Shown here piece after piece: positions 20,630 through 29,510 of a DNA stretch of 64,000 nt. This stretch comes from Thauera aromatica_A (GTDB lineage: Bacteria > Pseudomonadota > Gammaproteobacteria > Burkholderiales > Rhodocyclaceae). Both the position numbers and the translations under genes were made by a program. The first letter of the stretch is position 1. The number at the start of each line of letters is the position of its first letter. The notes under the pieces were generated by a model. The model saw only the letters and a list, made by a program, of their open reading frames with translations, did not search any database and was not told where the DNA came from. Where the stretch lies: positions 62,001 through 126,000 of the forward strand of contig NZ_JALLIK010000110.1 of assembly GCF_023093595.1 (NCBI RefSeq). The letters are read 5' to 3'.

Positions 20630-21538
20630 ATGAACACCCCAGCCACCGAATTGCCGTCGCCGGGCCAGGCCCCGGCGATCCTCCTTCCCGATCCGGACAC
20701 TGTTTTCCTTACGCGTGCCGAGCGTTTCGAGGCGCTGGCGCTGCACCACGGCCTTGGCGAATGGCTCGGCTTCCTCGGCCGCCTCTCGCGTGCCCAGCAC
20801 AAGGCCCTGGCGGCGGCCGGGCACGACCTGGCACCGCCCGCAGCGGACGCGCTGGAGCGGGCGCGCAAGCACCGCATGCCCCCGATCAGCGTTGCCTCGT
20901 TCGAACGCCCCGCCGTCTGGCGCGACATCCTGCGCGACATCGTCGGCGACCTCCTCGAGGACGCCCCGGTCGGCGCCCGCGACACGCTCGATGCGCTTCT
21001 CATCACCAGCGCCGAGGAACTCGACAAACTGGCGGGGAAGCTCCTCGACGGCGAACCCGATCCCGCCGACATGCCCCGCCTGCCCTACGTTGCGGCCGCG
21101 ATCCAGGTGGTGCTCACCTCGATCGCCAGCCAGCTCGATGCCGCCGAACTGCCGCTGATGGAAGCCCACAGCACCTGCCCGGTGTGCGGCAGCCTGCCGG
21201 TCGTGAGCGTGATCCGCAACGAGGGCCCGGTCGCCGGCCTGCGCTACGTCCACTGCACCCTGTGCAACACCGAATGGCACGTGCCGCACGCCACCTGCGT
21301 GACCTGCGGCGACAGCGAGAAGGTCACCCTCCACGAGATCGACGGCGACGACGGCATCGCCCGCGCCGAATCCTGCGGCGCCTGCGACAGCTACACCAAG
21401 CTCATCGTCCAGGGCAGGAACGTCCGCATCGACCCCATCGCCGACGACCTCGCCTCGGTCGCACTGGACATGCTGGTCGATGACGCCGGTTTCGTGCGCA
21501 GCGGCCCGAACTACCTGCTCATCGGCGCGCCGGAGTGA
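20630..21538 (+). CDS. fdhE: Formate dehydrogenase accessory protein FdhE
   Basis: The 302-residue protein has the FdhE plan: a helical N-terminal half and a C-terminal part with four CxxC pairs, CPVC, CTLC, CVTC and CGAC, spaced like the two rubredoxin-like metal sites of the family. Conserved text includes LRYVHCTLCNTEWHVPHATC. FdhE is a cytoplasmic factor that interacts with the catalytic subunit of respiratory formate dehydrogenases and aids their maturation. No fdh structural gene is in the window, so it is separated from its targets. It is divergent from the SDR gene and converges with the diguanylate cyclase gene. Confidence 0.93.
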   Translation: MNTPATELPSPGQAPAILLPDPDTVFLTRAERFEALALHHGLGEWLGFLGRLSRAQHKALAAAGHDLAPPAADALERARKHRMPPISVASFERPAVWRDILRDIVGDLLEDAPVGARDTLDALLITSAEELDKLAGKLLDGEPDPADMPRLPYVAAAIQVVLTSIASQLDAAELPLMEAHSTCPVCGSLPVVSVIRNEGPVAGLRYVHCTLCNTEWHVPHATCVTCGDSEKVTLHEIDGDDGIARAESCGACDSYTKLIVQGRNVRIDPIADDLASVALDMLVDDAGFVRSGPNYLLIGAPE

Positions 21539-21595
21539 GCCCTTGCCGCGTACCGGGTCAGCGAGGCGCTGAAGTTCGACCGGTGCGCTGCGCCC

Positions 21596-23179
21596 TCATT
21601 CTCCCGCCCCGGGCTGGAGCGCCTCCGGCTGCGGCCCGCGGGCGGAGGCGGGCCACGGCTTGCCCACCCCCTTTGCCCGGTACATCGCCGCATCGGCCTC
21701 TTCGAGCAGCCTCTCGCTGGTCGTCCGGCCGTCGGCGCTGGCGGCGATGCCGATGCTCACCGTGATCCGGATTTCCGCCCCGGCGACCGCGTAAGGCTCG
21801 GAAAGGGTTTCCGCCAGCTTCTTTGCCGCAGCGTCGGCCGCAGCGCCCCCTGCCGCGAACATCGCAACGACAAATTCGTCGCCGCCCAGTCGCACCGCGA
21901 GGTCGGAGCGGCGTATTCCCGCGCAGATGCGGTCGGCCACCGCACGCAGCAATTCGTCGCCCGCGGCATGGCCGAAGCGGTCATTCACCGGCTTGAACTC
22001 ATCCAGATCGATGTAGAGCAGGGCCAGCTCCCCGCCCTGCCTGCGCGACAGGGCGAGCTGTCGATCGACGACTTCCTTCAGCAGCACCCGATTGCCGAGA
22101 CCGGTGAGGGCATCGTGATGGGCATCGTGGCGCGCCTCGAGCAACATCCTGGAAGCCTCCATCAAAGCCCGGCCGACGGCATCGGCCTCCCGCAGCGCGA
22201 AAGAAGGAATCGTCACAACCTGACCACCTCCCAAGCGCAGCGCGTGCTCGGACAGCCCGTGAAAGGCCCCGGCAATCCGCCCGCCGAAGCGCCATGCAAG
22301 CACGAGGCTGCCACCGAGCAGCACGACCGTGCCCACGATCAGCCAGATGAGCGGTTGTTCGAGCCGGGCGGTGAAGGCCTCCCGGGGAACGCTGATGGCC
22401 ACCGTCCATGCGGACACGGCGGATCGACTGAACGCGGTGATCACCGGAATGCCTTCGGCGCTGAGGGTCTCGACCGCCCCTGCTGTGCGCTCCCGCAGCC
22501 CCTGTTCCTGCGACAGTGCCGCCCGTTGTCCGACGAAGCGCTCCGGCTGGTGGGTGCGCGCGACGATGTTTCCCCCGCCGTCGAACAATTCGCCGATCCA
22601 GCCCGGCGGAAGGCGCTGCTCCTCCAGGATCGCAGACAGGCGATCGGGGAAAAACCCCATGCTCAGGTTGTAATGGACGCGGCCGTCACGAAAAACCGGG
22701 ACCGAAACGCTGAGCGCGGGACGCTGCATGAGCGGACCGGTGAACAGGTCGGACACCACCGGGCGTCCGGAATCGAGCACTTTGCGCAGCTGGGGCATGT
22801 CTTTTTGCGGCAAGGGCGCGCCGAAACTGCGGAACGTATTGACCCGCTGCCGTCCGGCGGCATCGGTCAGGACGACATTGTCGGCCGCGTGGTTGGACAG
22901 CGCCTCCCTCGCCTGGGCGTCAAAAGCGGCAAGGTCGTCCGACTTCAGATGGGGGGAGGTCGCGAGCACCTGCAGTGCCGATTCCACTGCGGCCAATTCG
23001 CGATCGACCACCGAACTCAGGGCACGGGCCATGGCGACCGTGTCGCGCACGCGCTGGGCGCTCTCGCGCTGATAGCTGTAGACGAGCAGCACCGCCGCCA
23101 TCAAGGCCATGGGCACAATGCATGCCGCGACCAGCCATGCCAGGCGGGAACAAACGGTGGCAGCCTTTCCTTGATCCAT
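21596..23179 (-). CDS. Membrane diguanylate cyclase with periplasmic sensor (Cache-like) domain
   Basis: The 527-residue protein begins with a membrane helix (about 12-35, LAWLVAACIVPMALMAAVLL). A periplasmic region to about residue 270 follows, with the layout of a double Cache sensor, then a second helix (LIWLIVGTVVLLGGSLVLAW), a short HAMP-like linker and a GGDEF domain (about 350-505). The signature RLGGDEFVV is intact, and RRSD a few residues before it is a good inhibitory I-site, so it should make cyclic di-GMP with product feedback. The C-terminus is a short, disordered tail. Its start lies 27 bases after the glmS stop, so it may be read through from glmUS. Confidence 0.9.
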   Translation of the reverse strand: MDQGKAATVCSRLAWLVAACIVPMALMAAVLLVYSYQRESAQRVRDTVAMARALSSVVDRELAAVESALQVLATSPHLKSDDLAAFDAQAREALSNHAADNVVLTDAAGRQRVNTFRSFGAPLPQKDMPQLRKVLDSGRPVVSDLFTGPLMQRPALSVSVPVFRDGRVHYNLSMGFFPDRLSAILEEQRLPPGWIGELFDGGGNIVARTHQPERFVGQRAALSQEQGLRERTAGAVETLSAEGIPVITAFSRSAVSAWTVAISVPREAFTARLEQPLIWLIVGTVVLLGGSLVLAWRFGGRIAGAFHGLSEHALRLGGGQVVTIPSFALREADAVGRALMEASRMLLEARHDAHHDALTGLGNRVLLKEVVDRQLALSRRQGGELALLYIDLDEFKPVNDRFGHAAGDELLRAVADRICAGIRRSDLAVRLGGDEFVVAMFAAGGAAADAAAKKLAETLSEPYAVAGAEIRITVSIGIAASADGRTTSERLLEEADAAMYRAKGVGKPWPASARGPQPEALQPGAGE

Positions 23180-23206
23180 ATGCGAAGACCGGACCTCCCT
23201 CCGGAC

Positions 23207-25045
23207 TCACTCCACGGTGACACTCTTCGCCAGATTGCGCGGCTTGTCCACGTCCGTGCCCTTCACCAGCGCGGCGTGGTAGGACAGCAGCTGCAGCGGG
23301 ACCACGTGCAGCACCGGCGACAGCATGCCGTAGTGCTCGGGCATGTGGAGGATGTGCACGCCTTCGGACTCGGCGATCTCGCTGCCGGCGTCGGCGAACA
23401 CGTAGAGCTCGCCGCCGCGGGCGCGCACTTCCTGCAGGTTGGACTTGAGCTTTTCCAGCAGCTCGTCGGCGGGCGCCACCGCGATCACCGGCATGTCCCT
23501 GTCCACCAGCGCGAGCGGGCCGTGCTTGAGTTCGCCGGCGGCGTAGGCTTCGGCGTGGATGTAGGAGATTTCCTTGAGCTTGAGCGCACCTTCCATCGCG
23601 ATCGGCCAGTGGCGGCCACGGCCGAGGAACAGCGCGTGCTCCTTGGCGGCGAAGCGCTGCGCCCACTGTTCGATTTCGGGTTCGAGTTCGAGTACCTTCT
23701 GCACCGCCACCGGCAGGTGGCGCAGGGCGCCGAGGTGGCGGGCTTCGTCGGCTTCGCTGAGGCGGCCGGCGAGCTTGGCGAGCGCCAGCGTCAGCAGCGC
23801 GAAGGCGGCGAGCTGGGTGGTGAACGCCTTGGTCGAGGCGACGCCGATCTCGGGACCGGCGCGGGTGACGAAGCGCAGCGCGGTCTCGCGCACGATGGCC
23901 GATTCGGGGACGTTACAGATCGCCAGCGTGCGCGTCATGCCGAGCGCCTTGGCGTGCTTGAGCGCGGCGAGGGTGTCGGCGGTCTCGCCCGACTGCGAGA
24001 TGACCACGACCAGGGTGTCGGGATCGGGAACGGATTCGCGGTAGCGGTATTCGCTGGCGATCTCGACCGTGACCGGAATCTGCGCCATCGACTCGATCCA
24101 GTAACGCGCCACCAGGCCGGCGTGGTAGCTGGTGCCGCAGGCCAGCACCAGCACCCGGCGCACGCCGCCGAACACCTCCGCGGCGTGCGCGCCGAAGTGC
24201 TGCGCACTGATCCCGCCGCCGCCGGCGATCAGCTCGAGGGTGTTGGCAAGCGCCTGGGGCTGCTCGAAGATTTCCTTCTGCATGTAGTGGCGGTACTTGC
24301 CCAGTTCGACGGCATCGGCCGACAGGCTCGACAGGTGCTCGGCGCGTTCGACCGGGCTGCCGTCGGCACGCACGATACGGTAAGCGTCACGGCGCAGCTC
24401 GGCGAGATCGCCGTCTTCCAGATAGACGATGCGGCGCGTGACCTGCAGCAGCGCAGCAGTGTCGGAGGCGGCATACATGCCGTCCACGGCGCCATCGCCA
24501 CCGATGCCGAGGAGCAGCGGCGAGCCGCGGCGGGCGACGATGGCGCGCTCCGGCGCGGCCTCGGCGATCACGCCGATGGCGTAGGCGCCGACGAGTTCGG
24601 CGGTGGCCAGGCGCACCGCCTCGAACAGATCGGTGCCGCCTTGCAGCTTGCAGTGGATGAGGTGGGCGATGGCCTCGGTGTCGGTCTCGGACTCGAACAC
24701 GTAGCCTTCGCCCTGCAGGCGGGTCTTGATCGCCTCGAAGTTCTCGATGATGCCGTTGTGCACCACCGCGAGTCCGCCCGAGAGGTGCGGGTGGGCGTTG
24801 CGCTCGGAGGGCACGCCGTGGGTCGCCCAGCGCGTGTGGGCGATGCCGACGTGAGCGGAAAGCCGGTGCGCATCGGCGAGCGCGGCGAGTTCGGCGACGC
24901 GCCCGGCCGAACGCAGGCGGGTGAGCGTGCCGGCGAGCACGGCGAGGCCGGCCGAGTCGTAGCCGCGGTATTCGAGCTTGCGCAGGCCCTCGAGGAGCAC
25001 GGGGACGACGTTGTCGGGAGCGATGGCGGTGACGATGCCACACAT
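23207..25045 (-). CDS. glmS: Glutamine-fructose-6-phosphate aminotransferase (isomerizing)
   Basis: The 612-residue enzyme starts MCGIVTAIA, so after Met removal Cys is the N-terminal nucleophile of the class II amidotransferase domain (1-240). Two SIS sugar-isomerase domains follow, with CGTSYHAGLVARYW and VVISQSGETADTLAAL, and the end is LAKSVTVE as in all GlmS. It makes glucosamine-6-phosphate for peptidoglycan and LPS. AAGGAAG gives the ribosome binding site. The gene follows glmU with a 103-base gap containing a perfect hairpin, and precedes a diguanylate cyclase gene by 27 bases. Confidence 0.97.
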   Translation of the reverse strand: MCGIVTAIAPDNVVPVLLEGLRKLEYRGYDSAGLAVLAGTLTRLRSAGRVAELAALADAHRLSAHVGIAHTRWATHGVPSERNAHPHLSGGLAVVHNGIIENFEAIKTRLQGEGYVFESETDTEAIAHLIHCKLQGGTDLFEAVRLATAELVGAYAIGVIAEAAPERAIVARRGSPLLLGIGGDGAVDGMYAASDTAALLQVTRRIVYLEDGDLAELRRDAYRIVRADGSPVERAEHLSSLSADAVELGKYRHYMQKEIFEQPQALANTLELIAGGGGISAQHFGAHAAEVFGGVRRVLVLACGTSYHAGLVARYWIESMAQIPVTVEIASEYRYRESVPDPDTLVVVISQSGETADTLAALKHAKALGMTRTLAICNVPESAIVRETALRFVTRAGPEIGVASTKAFTTQLAAFALLTLALAKLAGRLSEADEARHLGALRHLPVAVQKVLELEPEIEQWAQRFAAKEHALFLGRGRHWPIAMEGALKLKEISYIHAEAYAAGELKHGPLALVDRDMPVIAVAPADELLEKLKSNLQEVRARGGELYVFADAGSEIAESEGVHILHMPEHYGMLSPVLHVVPLQLLSYHAALVKGTDVDKPRNLAKSVTVE

Positions 25046-25098
25046 GGCGGAGCTTCCTTGTTCGGTTGTCGGATCGTGCCGGCTGGCGCGGCGCGGCG

Positions 25099-25118
25099 CG
25101 GGCGAAGATCATCGCCCG
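25099..25118. other. Stem-loop in the glmU-glmS spacer
   Basis: CGGGCGA (25099-25105) and TCGCCCG (25112-25118) pair perfectly around AGATCA. It sits in the presumed glmS leader, 54 bases before the start. No T-tract follows. In enterobacteria the glmU-glmS spacer is a site of RNase processing and sRNA control; whether that applies here is not known. Confidence 0.4.
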
Positions 25119-25148
25119 TGATGCACCCTGCCGCCATGCCGGCGGGGT

Positions 25149-26510
25149 TCAGCGCGGCTGCTTGAGCGGTTTCTTCCAGTTCGCGATCGACATCTGCTTC
25201 GCCCGCGACACGGTGAGCTGATCGGGCGGCGCGTCCTTGGTCAGCGTGGTGCCCGCGCCCAGGGTGGCGCCGCGGCCGACGCGCACCGGGGCGACGAGCT
25301 GGGAGTCGGAGCCGATGAAGACCTCGTCCTCGATCACGGTGCGGTGCTTGTTGGCACCGTCGTAGTTGCAGGTGATGGTGCCAGCGCCGATGTTGACCCG
25401 GCGGCCGACGTCGGCGTCGCCGATGTAGGCGAGGTGGTTGGCCTTCGAGTGGTCGGCGATCGCGCTGTTCTTGACCTCGACGAAGTTGCCCAGGTGGACG
25501 TCGTCGCCCAGCGTGGTGCCGGGGCGGGTGCGGGCGTAGGGGCCGATGACGCAGTCGCGCCCCATCGCGGTGCCGTCGAGGTGGCTGAACGGGGCGATGC
25601 GGGTGCCGGCGCCGAGACGGGCGTTGCGGATCACGCAATGGGCGCCGATGTGCACGCCGTCGCCGAGTTCGACCTCGCCTTCGAACACGCAATTGACGTC
25701 GATCTCGACGTCACGCCCGCAGCGGAGCGCGCCGCGCACGTCGAGGCGCGCGGGGTCGATCAGGGTGACGCCCTCGTCGAGCAGGCGGCGGGCGATGCCG
25801 GCCTGGTAGACGCGCTCGAGCTCGGCGAGCTGGGCCTTGCTGTTGACGCCGAGGGTTTCGGCGACGGTATCCGGCTGCACGGTGGCGACTTCGACGCCGT
25901 CGGCGACCGCCAGCCCGATGATGTCGGTCAGGTAGTACTCGCCCTGGGCGTTGTCGTTGCCGATGCGCCCGAGCCAGTCGCGCAACCGGGCCACCGGGGC
26001 GACCAGGATGCCGGTGTTGACTTCCTTCACCGTGCGCTCCTCGGCGCGGGCGTCCTTCTCCTCGACGATGCGGACGACGCGGCCGGCGGCGTCGCGCAGG
26101 ATGCGGCCGTAGCCGGTGGGGTCCTCCATCGCCACGGTCAGCAGCGCGAGGCGCCCATTGCCGGCCGCGCTCGCCAGCCGGCGCAGCGTGGGCACGCCGA
26201 TCAGCGGCACGTCGCCGTACAGCACCAGCGCCGGCTCGCCGTCGGTGAGGTGCGCCAGCGCCTGCTGCACCGCGTGGCCGGTGCCCAGCTGCGGTTCCTG
26301 CCGCGCCCAGGCGAGGTCCGGCGCATCCAGCCGCGTGCGCACCGCTTCGCCGCCATGGCCATGCACCACGCAGATGCGCCGCGCCTCGAGCGCGCGCGCG
26401 GCCGCCAGCACATGGGCCAGCATCGGCTGGCCGGCGAGCGGCTGGAGGACCTTGGGCAGGACCGAGCGCATGCGCTTGCCCTGACCGGCGGCGAGAACGA
26501 CGACTTCCAT
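25149..26510 (-). CDS. glmU: Bifunctional UDP-N-acetylglucosamine pyrophosphorylase / glucosamine-1-phosphate acetyltransferase
   Basis: The 453-residue enzyme starts MEVVVLAAGQGKRMRSVLPKVL, the nucleotidyltransferase signature, with GYGRILRD and EVNTGILV later in the domain (1-228). The C-terminal half is a left-handed beta-helix acetyltransferase built of hexapeptide repeats (DCVIGPYARTRPGTTLGD, HLAYIGDADVGRRVNIGAG). It turns glucosamine-1-phosphate to UDP-GlcNAc in two steps in the cytoplasm, feeding murein and LPS synthesis. ATG 26510 is the family start; longer in-frame extensions are arginine-rich and unrelated. It heads a glmU-glmS pair. GlmM is not in the window. Confidence 0.96.
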   Translation of the reverse strand: MEVVVLAAGQGKRMRSVLPKVLQPLAGQPMLAHVLAAARALEARRICVVHGHGGEAVRTRLDAPDLAWARQEPQLGTGHAVQQALAHLTDGEPALVLYGDVPLIGVPTLRRLASAAGNGRLALLTVAMEDPTGYGRILRDAAGRVVRIVEEKDARAEERTVKEVNTGILVAPVARLRDWLGRIGNDNAQGEYYLTDIIGLAVADGVEVATVQPDTVAETLGVNSKAQLAELERVYQAGIARRLLDEGVTLIDPARLDVRGALRCGRDVEIDVNCVFEGEVELGDGVHIGAHCVIRNARLGAGTRIAPFSHLDGTAMGRDCVIGPYARTRPGTTLGDDVHLGNFVEVKNSAIADHSKANHLAYIGDADVGRRVNIGAGTITCNYDGANKHRTVIEDEVFIGSDSQLVAPVRVGRGATLGAGTTLTKDAPPDQLTVSRAKQMSIANWKKPLKQPR

Positions 26511-26879
26511 GAGGTTTCCAGCGGGGTGGCGAGGAGTGGCGCGGAGTTTAGCACGCACGCCCCCAGGCGCCCCGCACGCGGGCACACTTGCCCCTCCCGG
26601 GGCCCCGCGCCGGCGAGTGCGCCGACGCCATCCCCGGATCATCCGGCCGGAACCTGCAACGGCGATCCAGGCTGGCCGGAAGACCACAGATGGCATATCC
26701 TCGTATTCGTGATGAATGCAAGCAACGGCACTGCCTGCGCTCCTGGCTTGCTAAATCACCGTGCAGACAGGCACTCTCCGCACATCCACTCCATGCAAAT
26801 GCGATGGACCCGTCCGCAGCACGCAAGGGCAACCCGCTGCGGTCACCACGATCAGCTTTCCGGACGCGAGGTGGACCAC
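26511..26879. other. 369-base gap between glmU and a divergent hydratase gene
   Basis: No gene is supported. It must contain the glmU promoter (minus) and the hydratase promoter (plus). The central part (about 26690-26800) is less GC-rich than the rest. I saw no strong promoter pair, palindrome or RNA fold. An Arg-rich open frame at 26588-26887 has no family likeness. Confidence 0.4.
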
Positions 26880-27329
26880 ATGACTGATGTGAGCAGGAAT
26901 TTCCACGAATTCTACGGTTACCGCTTCGAGGATCTCGAAGTGGGAATGACAGCGGCGCTGGCGCGCACCATCACCGACGCCGATATCCTGATGTTCGCCG
27001 GCGTGTCCGGCGACACCAATCCGATGCACCTCAACCAGGACCTGGCCCAGGCCTCGATATTCGAAGGGCGCATCGCCCATGGCATGCTGTCGGCAAGCTA
27101 CCTGTCCACCGTGTTCGGCACCCGCCTGCCCGGCCCCGGCAGCATCTATCTCTCCCAGTCGCTGCGCTTCAAGGCGCCGGTGCGCCCCGGCGACACCGTA
27201 ATCGCACGCGTCACCCTCACCGCGCTGAATCCGGAACGCCGGCGCGCGAGTTTCGACACCGTGTGCACGGTGGACGATAGGGTCGTGCTCGAAGGCCAGG
27301 CCGAGCTGATGGTCCCGGCCCACGACTGA
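26880..27329 (+). CDS. (R)-specific enoyl-CoA hydratase, PhaJ/MaoC type
   Basis: The 149-residue protein starts at ATG 26880 after GAGGTGG. It has the hydratase signature FAGVSGDTNPMHLNQDLA with the Asp and His of the catalytic dyad, then FEGRIAHGMLSASYLSTVFG. PhaJ-type enzymes hydrate trans-2-enoyl-CoA to (R)-3-hydroxyacyl-CoA in the cytoplasm and can feed polyhydroxyalkanoate synthesis. No PHA synthase is in the window. It is the first gene of a cluster that also holds a MaoC-Pta fusion, FabI-like reductase and acetate kinase, so it may belong to a fatty-acyl / acetyl-CoA balance system. It converges with the kinase-like gene. Confidence 0.88.
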   Translation: MTDVSRNFHEFYGYRFEDLEVGMTAALARTITDADILMFAGVSGDTNPMHLNQDLAQASIFEGRIAHGMLSASYLSTVFGTRLPGPGSIYLSQSLRFKAPVRPGDTVIARVTLTALNPERRRASFDTVCTVDDRVVLEGQAELMVPAHD

Positions 27330-27368
27330 CCCCTCGCCCGCCGCCCTGCTTGCGGGGTGGCGGGCAAG

Positions 27369-27965
27369 TCAGGCGATGAACACCGGATCGGAAAACACCA
27401 GCGTGCCGTCCTTGCGCATCATCAGGTTGTCCGCATGCAGCAAGTCGGGCAGCACCTGATAGCCCTCGACGAACTCGTCCAGCGCACGCAAGGCCTCATG
27501 CATCGACCCCTGGAATTCGGTCGGCCCGGTGGCGATCTGGTGCAGGGCGATGCGGCCCATGTCCGCCCCCAGGCGGCTCCATTGCCGGCAGGCTTCCCAG
27601 TACAGCGCCGCCAGGCGCAAGGCCAGTGCCGCGGAGGAGGACTGCGGGGCCAGCGGATACAGCTTTTCCATCTCGAGCAGGTGGAACAGGTAGCCCGACT
27701 GCGCCCGCCCGATGACCCCGTGATCGACATGAACGATGGGGAAATGCCGTCCCTGCGGACGGTCGTCAGCGGTCAGCAGGAAATAATCGGCCGGTGAACT
27801 CACCACCTTGTAGACACGTTCGCCATCTCCCTTGTCGAAGACGATGCTGTATTCGCCCCGCCCGATCTCGGCCTTGCCTTCGAGCAGCGGGTGGGAGGGA
27901 ACCGGATCGGGCAGCACGATTCCCCGCACCAGGGCCTCGGGGCCGGCTTCTTCGAAAGCGTCCAT
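27369..27965 (-). CDS. Small protein with kinase-like sequence pattern (198 aa)
   Basis: I do not recognise a named family. The order of motifs looks like a shrunken protein-kinase fold: a glycine-rich loop GRGEYSIVF (35-43), a lysine in VYKV (K53), LLHADNLMM (176-183) like the HxDxxxxN catalytic loop, and FSDP (191-194) where kinases have DFG. The catalytic aspartate would be D179 and the metal asparagine N180, which is a non-standard spacing. Its length is well below that of most kinases. The start ATG 27965 lies eight bases after the FabI-like gene stop, so the two are cotranscribed. Function is unknown; catalytic activity is doubtful. Confidence 0.65.
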   Translation of the reverse strand: MDAFEEAGPEALVRGIVLPDPVPSHPLLEGKAEIGRGEYSIVFDKGDGERVYKVVSSPADYFLLTADDRPQGRHFPIVHVDHGVIGRAQSGYLFHLLEMEKLYPLAPQSSSAALALRLAALYWEACRQWSRLGADMGRIALHQIATGPTEFQGSMHEALRALDEFVEGYQVLPDLLHADNLMMRKDGTLVFSDPVFIA

Positions 27966-27973
27966 GGCCGTGC

Positions 27974-28753
27974 TCAAGCCATGATGTTGTAGCCGGCATC
28001 GAGGAAGTGCACGCCCCCCGTCACCAGCCGCCCCGCATCCGAGACGAGGAAGGCGGTCAGCGCACCGATGTCTTCCGGCGTGACCAGCCGGTGCATGGGC
28101 GCACGGTCCACCGCCGCCGCCATGAGGCCGTCGAAACCGGCGATACCCGAGGCCGCGCGCGTCATCAGCGGCCCCGGCGACACCGCATTGACGCGGATGT
28201 TGCGCGGGCCGAGCTCTGCCGCCAGGTAGCGCGTCGCGGCTTCCAGCGCGGCCTTGCACAGCCCCATCATGCCGTAGTTCGGAATGACCTTTTCACTGCC
28301 CAGATAGGTCATCGTCACCAACGATCCGCCACCGGCCAGTTCCATCAGCGGCTCGCACATGCGCGCCAGGCGGATGAAGGAATGGGTGGACACATCCATC
28401 GCCAGGGCAAAGCCGTCGGCCGAAGTATCGACAACCCGCCCGTGCAGGTCGTCGCGCTTGGCAAAGGCCATGCTGTGCACGGCGAAATCGAGCTTGCCGA
28501 AGCGCGCACGGATGCGCTCGAACACCTCCTGCTGGGTATCCGGCCGGGTCGCATCGAGCAGGTAGACATCCTCGACCCCCAGGCGATGGACCACCGGCTC
28601 GATGAAGGCGCGGGTGCGCTCGTTCTGGTAGGTGATCACCAATTTGGCCCCGGCTTGGGCACAGGCTTCCGCCACCCCGGTGGAGATGGATTTCTCGTTT
28701 GCGATGCCGGTGATCAGCCCGACCTTGCCCTGAAGATCAACAATGGGTTGCAC
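27974..28753 (-). CDS. FabI-like enoyl-[acyl-carrier-protein] reductase
   Basis: The 259-residue protein is an atypical SDR of the FabI group: GLITGIANEKSISTGVAEA at the N-terminus, HSMAFAKRDDL in the middle, and Y150 with Y160-x6-K167 (NYGMMGLCK) as in FabI. NAVSPGPLMTRAASGI and VTGGVHFLDAGYNIMA complete the pattern. FabI reduces enoyl-ACP with NADH in fatty acid synthesis. Because it sits with Pta, AckA and MaoC genes rather than fab genes, it may be a second copy with a special role, as in pta-ackA-fabI clusters of some other proteobacteria. It is divergent from the HAD gene across a 181-base AT-rich region. Confidence 0.88.
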   Translation of the reverse strand: MQPIVDLQGKVGLITGIANEKSISTGVAEACAQAGAKLVITYQNERTRAFIEPVVHRLGVEDVYLLDATRPDTQQEVFERIRARFGKLDFAVHSMAFAKRDDLHGRVVDTSADGFALAMDVSTHSFIRLARMCEPLMELAGGGSLVTMTYLGSEKVIPNYGMMGLCKAALEAATRYLAAELGPRNIRVNAVSPGPLMTRAASGIAGFDGLMAAAVDRAPMHRLVTPEDIGALTAFLVSDAGRLVTGGVHFLDAGYNIMA

Positions 28754-28934
28754 GGATTATTCTCCTGCGGAATCAAGCGCTGAAAATGCGGCACGCCCGG
28801 GCACAAGCTCGTCGGGCAACCGCCGCCGCATATGAAGTGAATACCGAAATCCACAATGCAGTATGATTCAAGTATATTGCGCATTGCAACATCCAAATTC
28901 CCCCGGCCCTCCGCCCGCCCCTTGAACTCCGATC

Positions 28935-29441
28935 ATGACGGCACAGAAAACCTACATTTTCATGGACTTCGACGGCGTCACCCACCCCCTGGGCGGAGTC
29001 GAGGATTTTCGCAGCCTGCCGCTGATCGAAGGCGTCCTGCGCGACCACGACGAAGCGCACATCGTCATCTCTTCGGACTGGCGCATGCTGTATTCGCTCT
29101 CCCGCCTGAGCGGCCGCTTTTCACCCGACATCCGCCCGCGCGTGCTCGACACCACGCCACAGCTGTTCGCCCACCAGGGGGCAGAGCTGTACGGCTTGCG
29201 CGAACGCGAAGCGATGCTGTGGCTGTCGCAACGCAACCTGGATGCAGCGGCCACCGCCTGGTGCGCGATCGACGATGCGCCCGGCAACTGGCCGACGCGT
29301 TCCCGGCTGCTGTTGACCGATTTCAAGCGCGGCTTCGGCGAGGAAGACGCAACTGCACTGCGGTGCATGCTCGAAGCGCTCCGCCAGGGGACCCGTCCCC
29401 GGGCCCGGCCGCAGCAGGAAGGTTTCATCCGCTGCGCCTGA
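28935..29441 (+). CDS. HAD-like protein (Swiss Army Knife RNA repair type HAD domain)
   Basis: The 168-residue protein opens with YIFMDFDGVTHPLGG, the first HAD motif with D11 and D13, and has VISSDWRMLYSL as a second motif and IDDAPGNW near residue 115 as a late aspartate motif. This matches the small HAD domain first noted in Swiss Army Knife RNA repair proteins (PF18143 as I recall), which occurs alone in many proteobacteria. Phosphatase activity is probable; the substrate is unknown. No RNA ligase or methyltransferase is next to it. It is divergent from the FabI-like gene and 69 bases before the MaoC-Pta gene. Confidence 0.7.
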   Translation: MTAQKTYIFMDFDGVTHPLGGVEDFRSLPLIEGVLRDHDEAHIVISSDWRMLYSLSRLSGRFSPDIRPRVLDTTPQLFAHQGAELYGLREREAMLWLSQRNLDAAATAWCAIDDAPGNWPTRSRLLLTDFKRGFGEEDATALRCMLEALRQGTRPRARPQQEGFIRCA

Positions 29442-29510
29442 AGTGACTCCGCCTTCCCCGGCAACGTCTAGAATCGCATGCTGCAACCGCACATCATGAA
29501 GAGACCCGTA

